10,470 nt of DNA, taken from assembly GCA_905236365.1 (NCBI GenBank), contig CAJOPP010000500.1, positions 1 through 10,470 on the forward strand. Reading direction: 5' to 3'. This document shows positions 1-7,035 of this stretch, piece by piece (position 1 is the first letter of the stretch; each line of letters opens with the position of its first letter). Under the pieces are notes generated by a model. It was given only the letters and a program-made list of their open reading frames with translations. It was not told the origin of the DNA and did not search any database. Origin of the DNA: an uncultured Lachnospiraceae bacterium. Lineage in GTDB: Bacteria > Bacillota > Clostridia > Lachnospirales > Lachnospiraceae. The position numbers and the translations under genes were made by a program.

Positions 1-5
1 AATCA

Positions 6-1544
6 TTATTTCACTATCAAACTCTTTCCTGTCATCTCAGCAGGTTGAGGAAGTTCCATAATCTCCAACAATGTAGGTGCAATATCCGCAAGACATCCAC
101 CCTCACGCAGCTTCACATCTCCATAATTCACAAGAATAAAAGGAACCGGATTTGTCGTATGTGCAGTATGCGGTGCACCTGTCTCATAATCGATCATCTT
201 CTCTGCATTACCATGATCAGCACAAATAAATAATACTCCATCCACCTTCTTAATCGCTTCCACTGCAGATCCAACGCATGCATCCACACGCTCTACCGCC
301 TGAACAGCTGCCGGAATTACACCGGTATGACCAACCATATCCGGATTTGCAAAATTGATAATAATCACATCATACTCACCACTGGTAATCGCAGCATCTA
401 ATTTTTCACTTACCTCCGGAGCACTCATCTCTGGCTGTAAATCATAAGTTGCAACTGCAGGAGACTTTACTAAGATTCTTTCCTCATCTTTGTTCGGCTC
501 CTCCACACCACCGTTGAAGAAGAACGTAACATGAGCATATTTCTCTGTCTCAGCTAATCGCAATTGCTTCTTGCCATTTTTAGCAAGATATTCGCCAAAA
601 GTATTCTCAATCGACTGCTTCTTAAATGCTACTAATTTATTTGAAATACTTTCATCATAATCTTTAAAGCAAACATAGGTAACCGGTATGCGACCATCTT
701 TTCTCTCAAATCCTGTAAAGTCATCATCACAAAATGCTCTTGTAATCTCTCTTGCGCGATCCGGACGGAAATTAAAGAAAATTATAGAATCATTTGGTTT
801 TACCGTTGCCACCGGCTTATCATTCTCCAAAATAACGGTTGGAAGTACAAATTCATCAGTTACTTCCTTCGCATAAGAGTCTGCTATCGCCTGTATAGGA
901 TCTGTTGCTGTTTCTCCTTCACCATAGACCAAAGCAGCATATGCTTTTTCTACACGATCCCAACGGTTATCTCTGTCCATTGCATAGTAGCGTCCAGATA
1001 AAGATGCCACCTTACCAACACCAATTTCTTCCATCTTTGACACTAATTCTGCCACATAATCTTTACCTGATGCAGGAGGTGTATCACGCCCATCTAAGAA
1101 TGGGTGCACATATACATTGTTAAGTCCTTCTTTTTTGCATAATTCAAGAATGCCATATACATGCGTATTATGGCTGTGAACACCACCATCAGATAACAAT
1201 CCCCATAAATGCAAATCAGAACCATTCTTCTTACAATTATTGATTGCCTCTAACAATGCTTCATTTTGGAAGAAATCTCCATCATCAATTGCCTTTGTAA
1301 TAGACGTCAGATCCTGATAGATGATACGTCCGGCACCAATATTCATATGGCCAACTTCAGAGTTTCCCATCTGACCATCAGGAAGACCAACTGCCAAACC
1401 AGAGGCATTTCCCGGAACAAAAGGATATTCCTTCATCAACCGGTCCATAACCGGAGTATTCGCCATAGCAATGGCGTTTCCCTCTGCCTTGTCATTTAAG
1501 CCATAACCATCTAGTACCATTAAAACAACTGGTTTCTTACTCAT
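6..1544 (-). CDS. gpmI: 2,3-bisphosphoglycerate-independent phosphoglycerate mutase
   Basis: Cytoplasmic glycolytic enzyme that interconverts 3- and 2-phosphoglycerate through a phosphoserine intermediate and two metal ions (Mn in Firmicutes). Visible motifs in order: metal-binding VLDGYG at the N-terminus, the nucleophile loop MGNSEVGHMN (Ser62 counted from my start, the canonical position), HPFLDGRDTPP, FNFRPDRARE, NFANPDMVGHTG, the metal-binding DHGNAEKM and the C-terminal PHTAHTTNPVPF. Length of 512 residues is normal and nothing is missing. Two ATGs compete: 1550 lies only 4 nt after AAGGAG, while 1544 lies 10 nt after it and gives the usual MSKKP start, so I chose 1544. The ribosome site sits inside the end of the upstream aroK-like gene, whose stop codon overlaps this start, so the two are probably translationally coupled. 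The stop lies 6 nt from the window edge, so any terminator is outside view. Confidence 0.97.
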   Translation of the reverse strand: MSKKPVVLMVLDGYGLNDKAEGNAIAMANTPVMDRLMKEYPFVPGNASGLAVGLPDGQMGNSEVGHMNIGAGRIIYQDLTSITKAIDDGDFFQNEALLEAINNCKKNGSDLHLWGLLSDGGVHSHNTHVYGILELCKKEGLNNVYVHPFLDGRDTPPASGKDYVAELVSKMEEIGVGKVASLSGRYYAMDRDNRWDRVEKAYAALVYGEGETATDPIQAIADSYAKEVTDEFVLPTVILENDKPVATVKPNDSIIFFNFRPDRAREITRAFCDDDFTGFERKDGRIPVTYVCFKDYDESISNKLVAFKKQSIENTFGEYLAKNGKKQLRLAETEKYAHVTFFFNGGVEEPNKDEERILVKSPAVATYDLQPEMSAPEVSEKLDAAITSGEYDVIIINFANPDMVGHTGVIPAAVQAVERVDACVGSAVEAIKKVDGVLFICADHGNAEKMIDYETGAPHTAHTTNPVPFILVNYGDVKLREGGCLADIAPTLLEIMELPQPAEMTGKSLIVK

Positions 1545-2043
1545 AATCATTTATCTCCTTTTTTAAACAATTTACGATTTCACGAATGCTCAAATCCTTT
1601 ACAGAAACTGTAATATCTGCATATCGCTCATATAACGGTTTCCGTTCCTCATATAATTCATAAAAAGTCTGTCCTTCTTTGATAGAAACACCCCGGGCAG
1701 TCAGATCTCCAATCCGCTCACATAGTACATCATAAGGCAATTCTATATAGATAACAATTCCAATCTCGCATAAATGCTGCATCGCTTGCTCACCATAGAT
1801 GACACTTCCACCCGTCGCAATAACTGCCCGATGATAATCCAGCTCTGCATTTACCCTGTTTTCAATCTCGTTAAATACATTCAAACCATCTTCTTCAATT
1901 ATCTCACTGAGTAGTCTGCCTGTCTGCTCCTGTATCACCAGATCCGAATCTACAAACCGATATCCGATTGCTTTTGCCAGCACTACTCCGACTGTACTTT
2001 TACCGCAACTTGGCATTCCGATTAGTATAACATTATCTTTCAT
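1537..2043 (-). CDS. Shikimate kinase-like P-loop kinase (divergent AroK family)
   Basis: Small P-loop kinase of the shikimate kinase fold, 168 residues, the usual size. Visible: Walker A GMPSCGKST at residues 9-17, the DSD motif (D32, D34) that in AroK contacts Mg and shikimate, the LID arginine R117, and R134 in ERKPLY, matching the shikimate-binding arginine near the C-terminus. Two conserved spots differ. The FR arginine (R58 in characterised AroK) is Asn58, within VFNEIE, and the GGG substrate loop reads GGS (78-80). The substrate may therefore not be shikimate, so I give no gene symbol. The frame opens at a GTG at 2052, but that lies 1 nt from GGGAG; the ATG at 2043 is 10 nt away and preferred. 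The 3' end overlaps gpmI by 8 nt. Neighbours are glycolytic, not aromatic-pathway genes. Shikimate kinase activity remains possible. Confidence 0.85.
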   Translation of the reverse strand: MKDNVILIGMPSCGKSTVGVVLAKAIGYRFVDSDLVIQEQTGRLLSEIIEEDGLNVFNEIENRVNAELDYHRAVIATGGSVIYGEQAMQHLCEIGIVIYIELPYDVLCERIGDLTARGVSIKEGQTFYELYEERKPLYERYADITVSVKDLSIREIVNCLKKEINDYE

Positions 2044-2088
2044 TTCTATCACACTCCCAATTACGATATGTTAAAACGACACATAGGA

Positions 2089-2240
2089 GGATTTGGGTCG
2101 GCTACGCAGAGAAATACCTGTTCGAATCCATGTGCATCCTTGCGGAGCGTTTCACGCAAGCGTTGCTTGTACACCAACCGGGTAGTTTCTCATAACCCCA
2201 CCCATGCTACAGCTTATAGGTAGGGGATTTTTCCGACTGA
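2089..2240 (+). ncRNA. Candidate structured non-coding RNA (family unassigned)
   Basis: The spacer between the membrane-protein gene and the aroK-like gene folds into a nested set of helices, in plus coordinates: P1 2096-2101/2233-2238; P2 2109-2120/2179-2191 with one bulged G (2185); P3 2131-2136/2168-2173; P4 2139-2144/2155-2160; and a side hairpin P5 2196-2205/2216-2226. A T-loop-like UUCGAAU lies at 2121-2127, just inside P2. GGATT at 2089-2093, and again at 2225-2229, could pair with AATCC at 2125-2129 as a pseudoknot. Strand choice rests on wobbles: P1, the P2 extension and P3 contain G-U pairs only if read on the plus strand, whereas P5 favours the minus strand. If minus, it would be the leader of the aroK-like gene. 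I do not recognise the family with certainty; the raiA-motif RNA of Firmicutes is the first family I would test. No convincing promoter is visible. Confidence 0.5.
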
Positions 2241-2241
2241 G

Positions 2242-2763
2242 CTAAATATCTGAACATTTTGTTCTGGCATACAGTTTAATATGTGCCAGCGTTCTTTCAT
2301 TTGGTTCAATAATGATCAATTCTCTGTGCTTTTTTATTTCTACCAGCATAGCGATTTGATTGTCGTTTCCCTGTTTCGAGCCAAAATAACTCTTTCTGTC
2401 ATATTTTTCATTCTCAATCCGTTTTGAATCTGCCGGTACAATCATATCAACCTGGTCAAAATCAAAATGAAAAAACTCTTTCCGTTTGCTTTTCTTATAA
2501 ACACCGGCAATCTCAATGCTTCCGTTGGTAAGAGTATATTCATATTCCAATTCCCGATAGCTTAATACAAGGAAAAACAGATAAATACCGATAATGATAA
2601 TGATTGGAGCTACGAACAGACCCAGCAATCCCGGTCCAAAATAGTACATAATAACCAAACCTGCCATAACTGTCAAAATTGACAATAATATCTTTAAGCC
2701 AAAATATTTGGAATGTTTTCCATTCTTCACTACCTGCTCAACAAAACTGTCACTATTAAACAT
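2242..2763 (-). CDS. Small two-helix membrane protein, DUF6106-like
   Basis: Protein of 173 residues and unknown function. After a short polar N-terminus there are two hydrophobic helices (about 22-42 and 46-67), then a cytoplasmic-looking domain of about 100 residues with ELEYEYTL, a basic KKSKRKE stretch and VDMIVPADS, ending in an IIEPNERTL segment. The two helices followed by an EYEY strand, a KRK patch and an (I/A)PxxS motif resemble proteins labelled DUF6106 in Lachnospiraceae; this is from memory and not a confirmed match. The start is clear: GGAGG with a 7 nt spacer before ATG. It begins 24 nt after the nfnB stop, so it is almost certainly co-transcribed with nfnAB. Its stop codon lies just outside the candidate structured RNA; on the plus strand that RNA could run antisense into the 3' end of this gene. 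Confidence 0.8.
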   Translation of the reverse strand: MFNSDSFVEQVVKNGKHSKYFGLKILLSILTVMAGLVIMYYFGPGLLGLFVAPIIIIIGIYLFFLVLSYRELEYEYTLTNGSIEIAGVYKKSKRKEFFHFDFDQVDMIVPADSKRIENEKYDRKSYFGSKQGNDNQIAMLVEIKKHRELIIIEPNERTLAHIKLYARTKCSDI

Positions 2764-2787
2764 TTGTATACCTCCGTCAAAATCCGA

Positions 2788-4176
2788 TTACTTACTCAGA
2801 TATTCATCAATTGCTTTTGCTGCTTTCTTTCCTGCACCCATCGCAAGAATGACTGTTGCAGCACCGGTAACGGTATCACCACCTGCATAAACACCGTCTT
2901 TGCTGGTCTTCATTGTATCTTCTTCTACAATGATTCCTCCCCATCTCTGAGTATCCAGCCCAGGCGTTGTCTGACGAATCAACGGATTTGGACTCTGTCC
3001 GATTGCAATGACAACGGTATCCACATCAATAACATAATTTGATCCTTCTACCGGCTTTGGAGAACGTCTTCCAGACTCATCCGGCTCACCTAACTCCTGT
3101 TTGATTACTTCAATGCCGGTCACCTTACCATCTTCGCCATGAATCGCACATGGATTATTTAACAGCTTAAAGATAATTCCTTCTTCCTTTGCATGATGTA
3201 CTTCTTCTGCTCTTGCAGGAAGTTCTTCTTCCGAACGTCTATATACAATATAAACCTCTTCTGCACCAAGACGCTTTGCAGTTCTTGCCGCATCCATCGC
3301 TACATTACCAGCACCTACAACAGCAACCTTCTTTCCAACCCTAACCGGTGTTGGTGCCTCCGGGAACTTATACGCTTTCATCAGATTCACGCGGGTTAGA
3401 AACTCATTAGCAGAATAAACACCTAATAAGTTCTCGCCCGGAATATTCAAAAATCTTGGAAGACCCGCTCCTGATCCAACAAATACAGCACCATATCCTT
3501 GCTCCATCAACTCATCAATGGTAATCGAACGACCAACAATTACATTGGTCTCAATATCCACGCCAAGTTTTTCAACAGTCTCAATCTCTCTTGCAACCAA
3601 ATCCTTCGGTAAACGAAATTCAGGAATACCATAGCTCAGCACGCCACCAGCCTTGTGAAGTGCTTCAAATACTGTGACTTCATAACCTTTTTTAATCAGC
3701 TCGCCTGCACAGGTAATACCTGCAGGGCCAGAACCAACAACAGCTACACGCTTGCCGTTCTTTTCAATCTTAGTCTCTGTCGGGATAGCGTTAGCCATAT
3801 GATAATCTGCCACAAAACGCTCCAAACGACCGATTGCTACCGGCTCACCCTTAATACCACGCACACATTTACCCTCGCATTGGTTTTCCTGCGGACATAC
3901 ACGTCCACAGATTGCAGGAAGGGCATTTTCACTGGTAATGATCTCATAAGCCGCATCAAAATCACCTTCTGCCACTTTCTCGATAAATCCCGGAATCGGA
4001 ACATTCACCGGGCAACCGTTCATGCATGGCTTATTCTTACAATTCAGACATCTAGCTGCTTCTTCCATTGCCATTTCTTTTGTATATCCTAAAGAAACCT
4101 CAGAAAAATTTTTATTTCTTACATTTGGCTCCTGCTCAGGCATTACTACTTTCGTCATACTCATATTTTTTTCCAT
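2788..4176 (-). CDS. nfnB: NADPH-binding large subunit of NfnAB transhydrogenase (GltA/GltD-like)
   Basis: Flavoprotein of 462 residues, matching the large subunit of NADH-dependent reduced ferredoxin:NADP oxidoreductase, a soluble electron-bifurcating enzyme. Numbering from the longest frame: two cysteine sets for [4Fe-4S] clusters, C46/C49/C54/C58 (CLNCKNKPCMNGC) and C93/C97/C103/C107; the FAD dinucleotide fold GSGPAG at 151-156; the NADP(H) fold GAGNVAMD at 291-298 followed by the RRSEEELPAR region; and a C-terminal AGGDTVTGAATV FAD motif. Many databases call such proteins glutamate synthase small subunit, but no GltB-type large subunit is present and the gene upstream encodes NfnA, so NfnB fits better. 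The frame opens at a TTG (4185) touching GGAGA; the ATG at 4176, 10 nt after GGAG, is preferred. It is followed after 24 nt by the membrane-protein gene. Confidence 0.93.
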   Translation of the reverse strand: MEKNMSMTKVVMPEQEPNVRNKNFSEVSLGYTKEMAMEEAARCLNCKNKPCMNGCPVNVPIPGFIEKVAEGDFDAAYEIITSENALPAICGRVCPQENQCEGKCVRGIKGEPVAIGRLERFVADYHMANAIPTETKIEKNGKRVAVVGSGPAGITCAGELIKKGYEVTVFEALHKAGGVLSYGIPEFRLPKDLVAREIETVEKLGVDIETNVIVGRSITIDELMEQGYGAVFVGSGAGLPRFLNIPGENLLGVYSANEFLTRVNLMKAYKFPEAPTPVRVGKKVAVVGAGNVAMDAARTAKRLGAEEVYIVYRRSEEELPARAEEVHHAKEEGIIFKLLNNPCAIHGEDGKVTGIEVIKQELGEPDESGRRSPKPVEGSNYVIDVDTVVIAIGQSPNPLIRQTTPGLDTQRWGGIIVEEDTMKTSKDGVYAGGDTVTGAATVILAMGAGKKAAKAIDEYLSK

Positions 4177-4232
4177 CTGTATCAATCTCCTTTAACCATC
4201 TATTCCATTGTGTATTGTACGAAACCTCATCT

Positions 4233-4258
4233 GATCTTCCACAACATTTTTGAAGATC
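4233..4258 (-). other. Hairpin in the nfnA-nfnB intercistronic region
   Basis: A perfect 7 bp dyad, GATCTTC (4233-4239) and GAAGATC (4252-4258), with a 12 nt loop. It lies about 57 nt upstream of the nfnB start. No T-run follows on the minus strand, so it is not an intrinsic terminator. It could be an mRNA-processing or stability hairpin, or a protein-binding dyad. Its function is unknown. Confidence 0.4.
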
Positions 4259-4299
4259 CTTTTCTGGTATAACACAACTGAATCAGACATGCGAAACAT

Positions 4300-4347
4300 G
4301 CGGATAATTCGGTTGGATTATACTACAAGAAAGCAAATCAGATCCGC
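4300..4347 (-). other. Dyad directly after the nfnA stop codon
   Basis: GCGGAT at 4300-4305 and ATCCGC at 4342-4347 form a 6 bp inverted repeat whose 3' copy abuts the nfnA stop codon. Inside it, ATTAT and ATAAT arms flank a short loop. A TATAAT on the minus strand (4317-4322) looks like a -10 box, but nothing resembling a -35 lies 16-18 nt away, so I do not call a promoter. This and the hairpin at 4233-4258 make up most of the 171 nt nfnA-nfnB spacer. Confidence 0.35.
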
Positions 4348-5175
4348 CTAATTTGCTGCAGTCAGTCTACAGTCATGTTCCTCCTCCCGGAACATACCCT
4401 GTCTCTTCATACACTCGTCAAAGTCTACTAAAAATCCATCAAAATCCGGTCCATCTACACATGCGAACTTTGTCTCTCCACCAATTGTCACACGACAGCC
4501 TCCGCACATACCTGTACCATCAATCATAATTGGATTCAAAGATACAGCAGTTGGAATATTCAGTGGTTTTGTTACATTTACCACGTTCTTCATCATAATC
4601 AACGGTCCAATCGCTATGACCTCATCAAACTTCTCACCCTTATCAATCAAATCCTGCAATACAGTAGTAACAAATCCCTTTGTTCCAAGACTTCCGTCAT
4701 CTGTTGCAATATATACATGATCACAAAACGCTTCAAACTTCTCTTTTAAAATAACAAACTCTTCGGAGCGTCCACCAATGATCACATCTACTTTCACGCC
4801 CATCTCATGTAATTTTCTAAGCTGTGGATAAAGCGGTGCAGAACCAACACCACCGGCTACACCAATCACATGATCACACTTATGTAATGGAGCCGGCTGC
4901 CCCAACGGACCCACAAAATCCTGTACATAATCTCCTACCTGCTTCTGTGAAAGCAGTCGTGTGGAATATCCAACAACCTGATAAATGATGGTAACCGTCT
5001 TCTTCTCTCTGTCATAATCTGCAATCGTAAGAGGTACTCTCTCACCATCCTCATCTACACGAACAATAATAAACTGACCTGCTTCACACTTGTTTGCTAC
5101 AAATGGCGCTTCAATTTCCATCAACTCAACTGCACTGTTGAGCGTTTCTTTACTTACAATCTTGTACATCTTCAT
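4348..5175 (-). CDS. nfnA: NADH-binding small subunit of NfnAB (ferredoxin-NADP+ reductase subunit alpha)
   Basis: Flavoprotein of the ferredoxin-NADP reductase/PyrK type, 275 residues, the normal size for NfnA. Visible: a flavin-binding RVPLTIADYD at 46-55, a glycine-rich GGVGSAPLYPQ nucleotide-binding turn at 108-118, and near the C-terminus DGTGMCGGC with C224, C227 and C239 as [2Fe-2S] ligands. D219 in the same stretch matches the aspartate ligand I recall from the Thermotoga enzyme. With NfnB it should couple NADH and reduced ferredoxin oxidation to NADP reduction, or the reverse, balancing redox pools in fermentation. It is the first gene after a sigma-A-like promoter. Two ATGs compete: 5175 lies 8 nt after AAGAGG, while 5169 (MYKI start) lies 7 nt after a second GAGG; the choice is open. 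The gap to nfnB is unusually long for this pair. Confidence 0.92.
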   Translation of the reverse strand: MKMYKIVSKETLNSAVELMEIEAPFVANKCEAGQFIIVRVDEDGERVPLTIADYDREKKTVTIIYQVVGYSTRLLSQKQVGDYVQDFVGPLGQPAPLHKCDHVIGVAGGVGSAPLYPQLRKLHEMGVKVDVIIGGRSEEFVILKEKFEAFCDHVYIATDDGSLGTKGFVTTVLQDLIDKGEKFDEVIAIGPLIMMKNVVNVTKPLNIPTAVSLNPIMIDGTGMCGGCRVTIGGETKFACVDGPDFDGFLVDFDECMKRQGMFREEEHDCRLTAAN

Positions 5176-5208
5176 ACCTCTTTCCTCTTGTTTTCATATA
5201 CGGTAAAC

Positions 5209-5237
5209 ATTATAACTGTTTTATCCGAAGTTGAAAA
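5209..5237 (-). promoter_or_regulatory. Sigma-A-type promoter of the nfnAB operon
   Basis: On the minus strand, TTTTCA (5232-5237) and a perfect TATAAT (5209-5214) are separated by exactly 17 nt. The -10 box ends 33 nt before the nfnA start. The site lies just downstream of the terminator of the peptidase gene, where a new transcription start is expected. Confidence 0.65.
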
Positions 5238-5256
5238 GCTTTTTTTTCATCTTCAT

Positions 5257-5286
5257 AAAAAAAACACAGGAAATTGCTTTCCTGTG
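5257..5286 (-). terminator. Rho-independent terminator after the peptidase gene
   Basis: A perfect 9 bp stem, CACAGGAAA (5265-5273) with TTTCCTGTG (5278-5286), and a 4 nt loop, followed on the minus strand by eight T (5257-5264). It starts about 10 nt after the stop codon of the M15 peptidase gene. On the plus strand the stem is followed by CTATTTTT, so it could also stop transcription from the other side. Confidence 0.92.
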
Positions 5287-5296
5287 CTATTTTTAA

Positions 5297-6961
5297 TCAT
5301 GTTCCAAAATAAGAAAAATGCATATAATCACCCTGAAGCTGCGTGAAACCATATTTTCCTAAAATTCTGGCAACTTCTCCATTGGCGGGAATGGAATACG
5401 GATTCTTCCCCGGTTTGTAAAAGCTTCCAACAGCTGCTTTTCCATTGACAAACTGCGCATTTTCATTGGGATTAATATCAACCGCCAACCCAACACCATG
5501 CTGTCCCCACCGATAAGAATATCCACCAATATCATGAATCGGGAATTTCTCCTTGCCTTTATATATCTCATCAAAAGCTTTTTTAAGAGAAGGAGCAACC
5601 TTCTTATGTACCGTCAAATGAAATGTTCTGGTGATTTTCTTTCCGGATTTTCCATTTTTAAAATCCCAGACTTTAATCACAATTGTTTTCATCTGTTTTC
5701 TCGCCTCCGACTCAGAACTGTAATATGTTTTCCCTGAATGTCGGCTATCCTCATACTTTGCAAATTTTTTCGAAGCATTCTTTCCAAAAAATCTTGTAAT
5801 CTTATCGTCATAAGGACTCGTATAGTAATTCATCAACGCAGAAAAAATTTCACTGTCAGCCCCGGTAATCTCTTTGCCATCCACTTTTATATAAGGAACT
5901 ACAACTACCTGGTAATTAACTGAATGTTCCCGTTTTTTCCATGTATATGAAGTTTTCGATGTCTTTGCAATCTGCTTTCGTCCGTCTTGTCCAACCTGGT
6001 ATAAATAATAACCACTTACGCCATTTACTCCCTTCCATGACAACTTTAGTTTGTTATTCTTCTGTGCTTTCGATGTCAAAGAAGTTGTAGAAAGCGGACC
6101 CGGATGCCCTTCTGCTATATTAGTATCGAATGCATAAATCGGCTGTGGTTTGGTGTTTATTACATTCACACCCGCATCCCCATTATTTTGCTGTCTGTTA
6201 TACGATCCCCCATCATAATAATCTTCATCGTAGTCATATGGATATTGATAATGATCATATGCATTTTCATCATAAAACAATGCTCTCACCTTATAATAGT
6301 AAGTATTTCCGAGTGTAACCTGTTGATCTGTATAAGCATAATCATTTCTTTCCGAAAATTCACCACTGTCATAAGAAGCCAACAGGGTAAATGTACCATC
6401 CGCAGATGTACTACGATAAATCTCGTATTCTTGCGGAGTTCGATTTTCCACCACGGTGCCAATCGGTCCTCTTACCTCATTCGTGATCAGATTGACCTGA
6501 TTACTGCCTGCTGATTTTGTTTTCAGACTCCATAACCATTCAAAAGCAGTTGCTTCCGAATAGGAACTGTATTTTTCTTTCCAGGACGAAGTCATATTAA
6601 ACGTTCTAACTTTAAAATAATAAGTGCCCGGTATGTCGCTATTCAACCACAGACGACAAGATGAAGCTTCTTCAACCGTGTAACAGTAACTCACCATTTG
6701 CTGACCGACCATCTCATAACCGCCACTTATATTTTTGCTGGCATAAACCGCATAACCATCCACCTTGTTTACTACACTTTTCGGAAGATCAGCAATTATT
6801 GTACCGTCTTCTGCAACTCGTATCGTCGGAGCCGGCGGCTTGGCAGGTTTCTTGGTTGCCGCCTGAACAGAAACCCCATTGATACCCAACCAGATAATAC
6901 CCCATAACAAAACTGCAAACCATAAAAAGAAAAGATGTATTCGTTTGTGATCTGTATTCAT
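5297..6961 (-). CDS. Secreted M15-family D-Ala-D-Ala carboxypeptidase-like protein with FnIII-like domains
   Basis: Exported zinc peptidase of 554 residues, probably acting on peptidoglycan stem peptides. The N-terminus has a basic start, a hydrophobic stretch (about 8-30) and a VQA cleavage site near residue 34. Three beta-rich modules resembling fibronectin type III domains follow at about 44-140, 146-230 and 290-385, with YYFKVRTF and YYYKVRAL strands. Between the second and third lies an odd Tyr/Asp-rich linker (230-254, nine Tyr and six Asp). The C-terminal domain carries HGVGLAVD (zinc ligands H488 and D495) and DYMH (catalytic D545, ligand H548), matching VanY/M15 motifs. All key residues are present, so it should be active. 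The start is clear: GGAGGAG with a 5 nt spacer before ATG. Terminators on both sides make it a single-gene unit among glycolytic and redox genes. Substrate specificity is inferred. Confidence 0.85.
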   Translation of the reverse strand: MNTDHKRIHLFFLWFAVLLWGIIWLGINGVSVQAATKKPAKPPAPTIRVAEDGTIIADLPKSVVNKVDGYAVYASKNISGGYEMVGQQMVSYCYTVEEASSCRLWLNSDIPGTYYFKVRTFNMTSSWKEKYSSYSEATAFEWLWSLKTKSAGSNQVNLITNEVRGPIGTVVENRTPQEYEIYRSTSADGTFTLLASYDSGEFSERNDYAYTDQQVTLGNTYYYKVRALFYDENAYDHYQYPYDYDEDYYDGGSYNRQQNNGDAGVNVINTKPQPIYAFDTNIAEGHPGPLSTTSLTSKAQKNNKLKLSWKGVNGVSGYYLYQVGQDGRKQIAKTSKTSYTWKKREHSVNYQVVVVPYIKVDGKEITGADSEIFSALMNYYTSPYDDKITRFFGKNASKKFAKYEDSRHSGKTYYSSESEARKQMKTIVIKVWDFKNGKSGKKITRTFHLTVHKKVAPSLKKAFDEIYKGKEKFPIHDIGGYSYRWGQHGVGLAVDINPNENAQFVNGKAAVGSFYKPGKNPYSIPANGEVARILGKYGFTQLQGDYMHFSYFGT

Positions 6962-6989
6962 TTATTCTCCTCCGTATTTTCATAGCTTA

Positions 6990-7003
6990 TGTTCTAAAGA
7001 ACA
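6990..7003. promoter_or_regulatory. Palindrome in the leader of the peptidase gene (possible operator)
   Basis: TGTTCTAAAGAACA has perfect 6 bp arms around a central AA. It lies 28 nt upstream of the peptidase start, in the short spacer after the tpiA terminator, where a promoter for this gene must be. A match to a known regulator is not evident; the Gram-positive LexA site has its half-sites in the opposite order. Confidence 0.35.
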
Positions 7004-7035
7004 ATTCCGCTTTGATAAACAAAACTATTTACACC

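Noticed and set aside
2101..2245. tRNA or tRNA remnant: a T-arm-like TTCGAATCC and, on the other strand, a D-arm-like TAGCTCAGTCGG.
   Set aside because: The bases around TTCGAAT do not form a T stem on either strand, there is no acceptor stem or anticodon arm, and the two motifs are on opposite strands.
3655..4092. Plus-strand open frame of 145 codons opposite nfnB.
   Set aside because: It is the complement of a well-supported gene, has no ribosome site and encodes a Cys/Thr/His-rich sequence without recognisable motifs.
2788..4176. Glutamate synthase small subunit (gltD).
   Set aside because: No large GltB-type subunit is nearby, and the adjacent gene encodes an NfnA-type flavoprotein with a [2Fe-2S] motif, so the NfnB assignment fits better.
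4317..4345. Internal promoter for nfnB based on a perfect TATAAT.
   Set aside because: At 16-18 nt upstream the sequence is GGATCT or similar, with no resemblance to a -35 box and no extended -10 TG.
5230..5250. Second terminator around AAAAGCTTTTTTTTC.
   Set aside because: The dyad is only AAAAGCTTTT with no GC stem; it overlaps the -35 region of the nfnA promoter.
6104..6514. Plus-strand open frame of 136 codons opposite the peptidase gene.
   Set aside because: Shadow of the Tyr/Asp-rich region; the Ile-rich translation follows from the complement of Tyr and Asp codons.
6990..7003. LexA (SOS) operator.
   Set aside because: Gram-positive LexA sites read GAAC-N4-GTTC; here the halves are in the opposite order.
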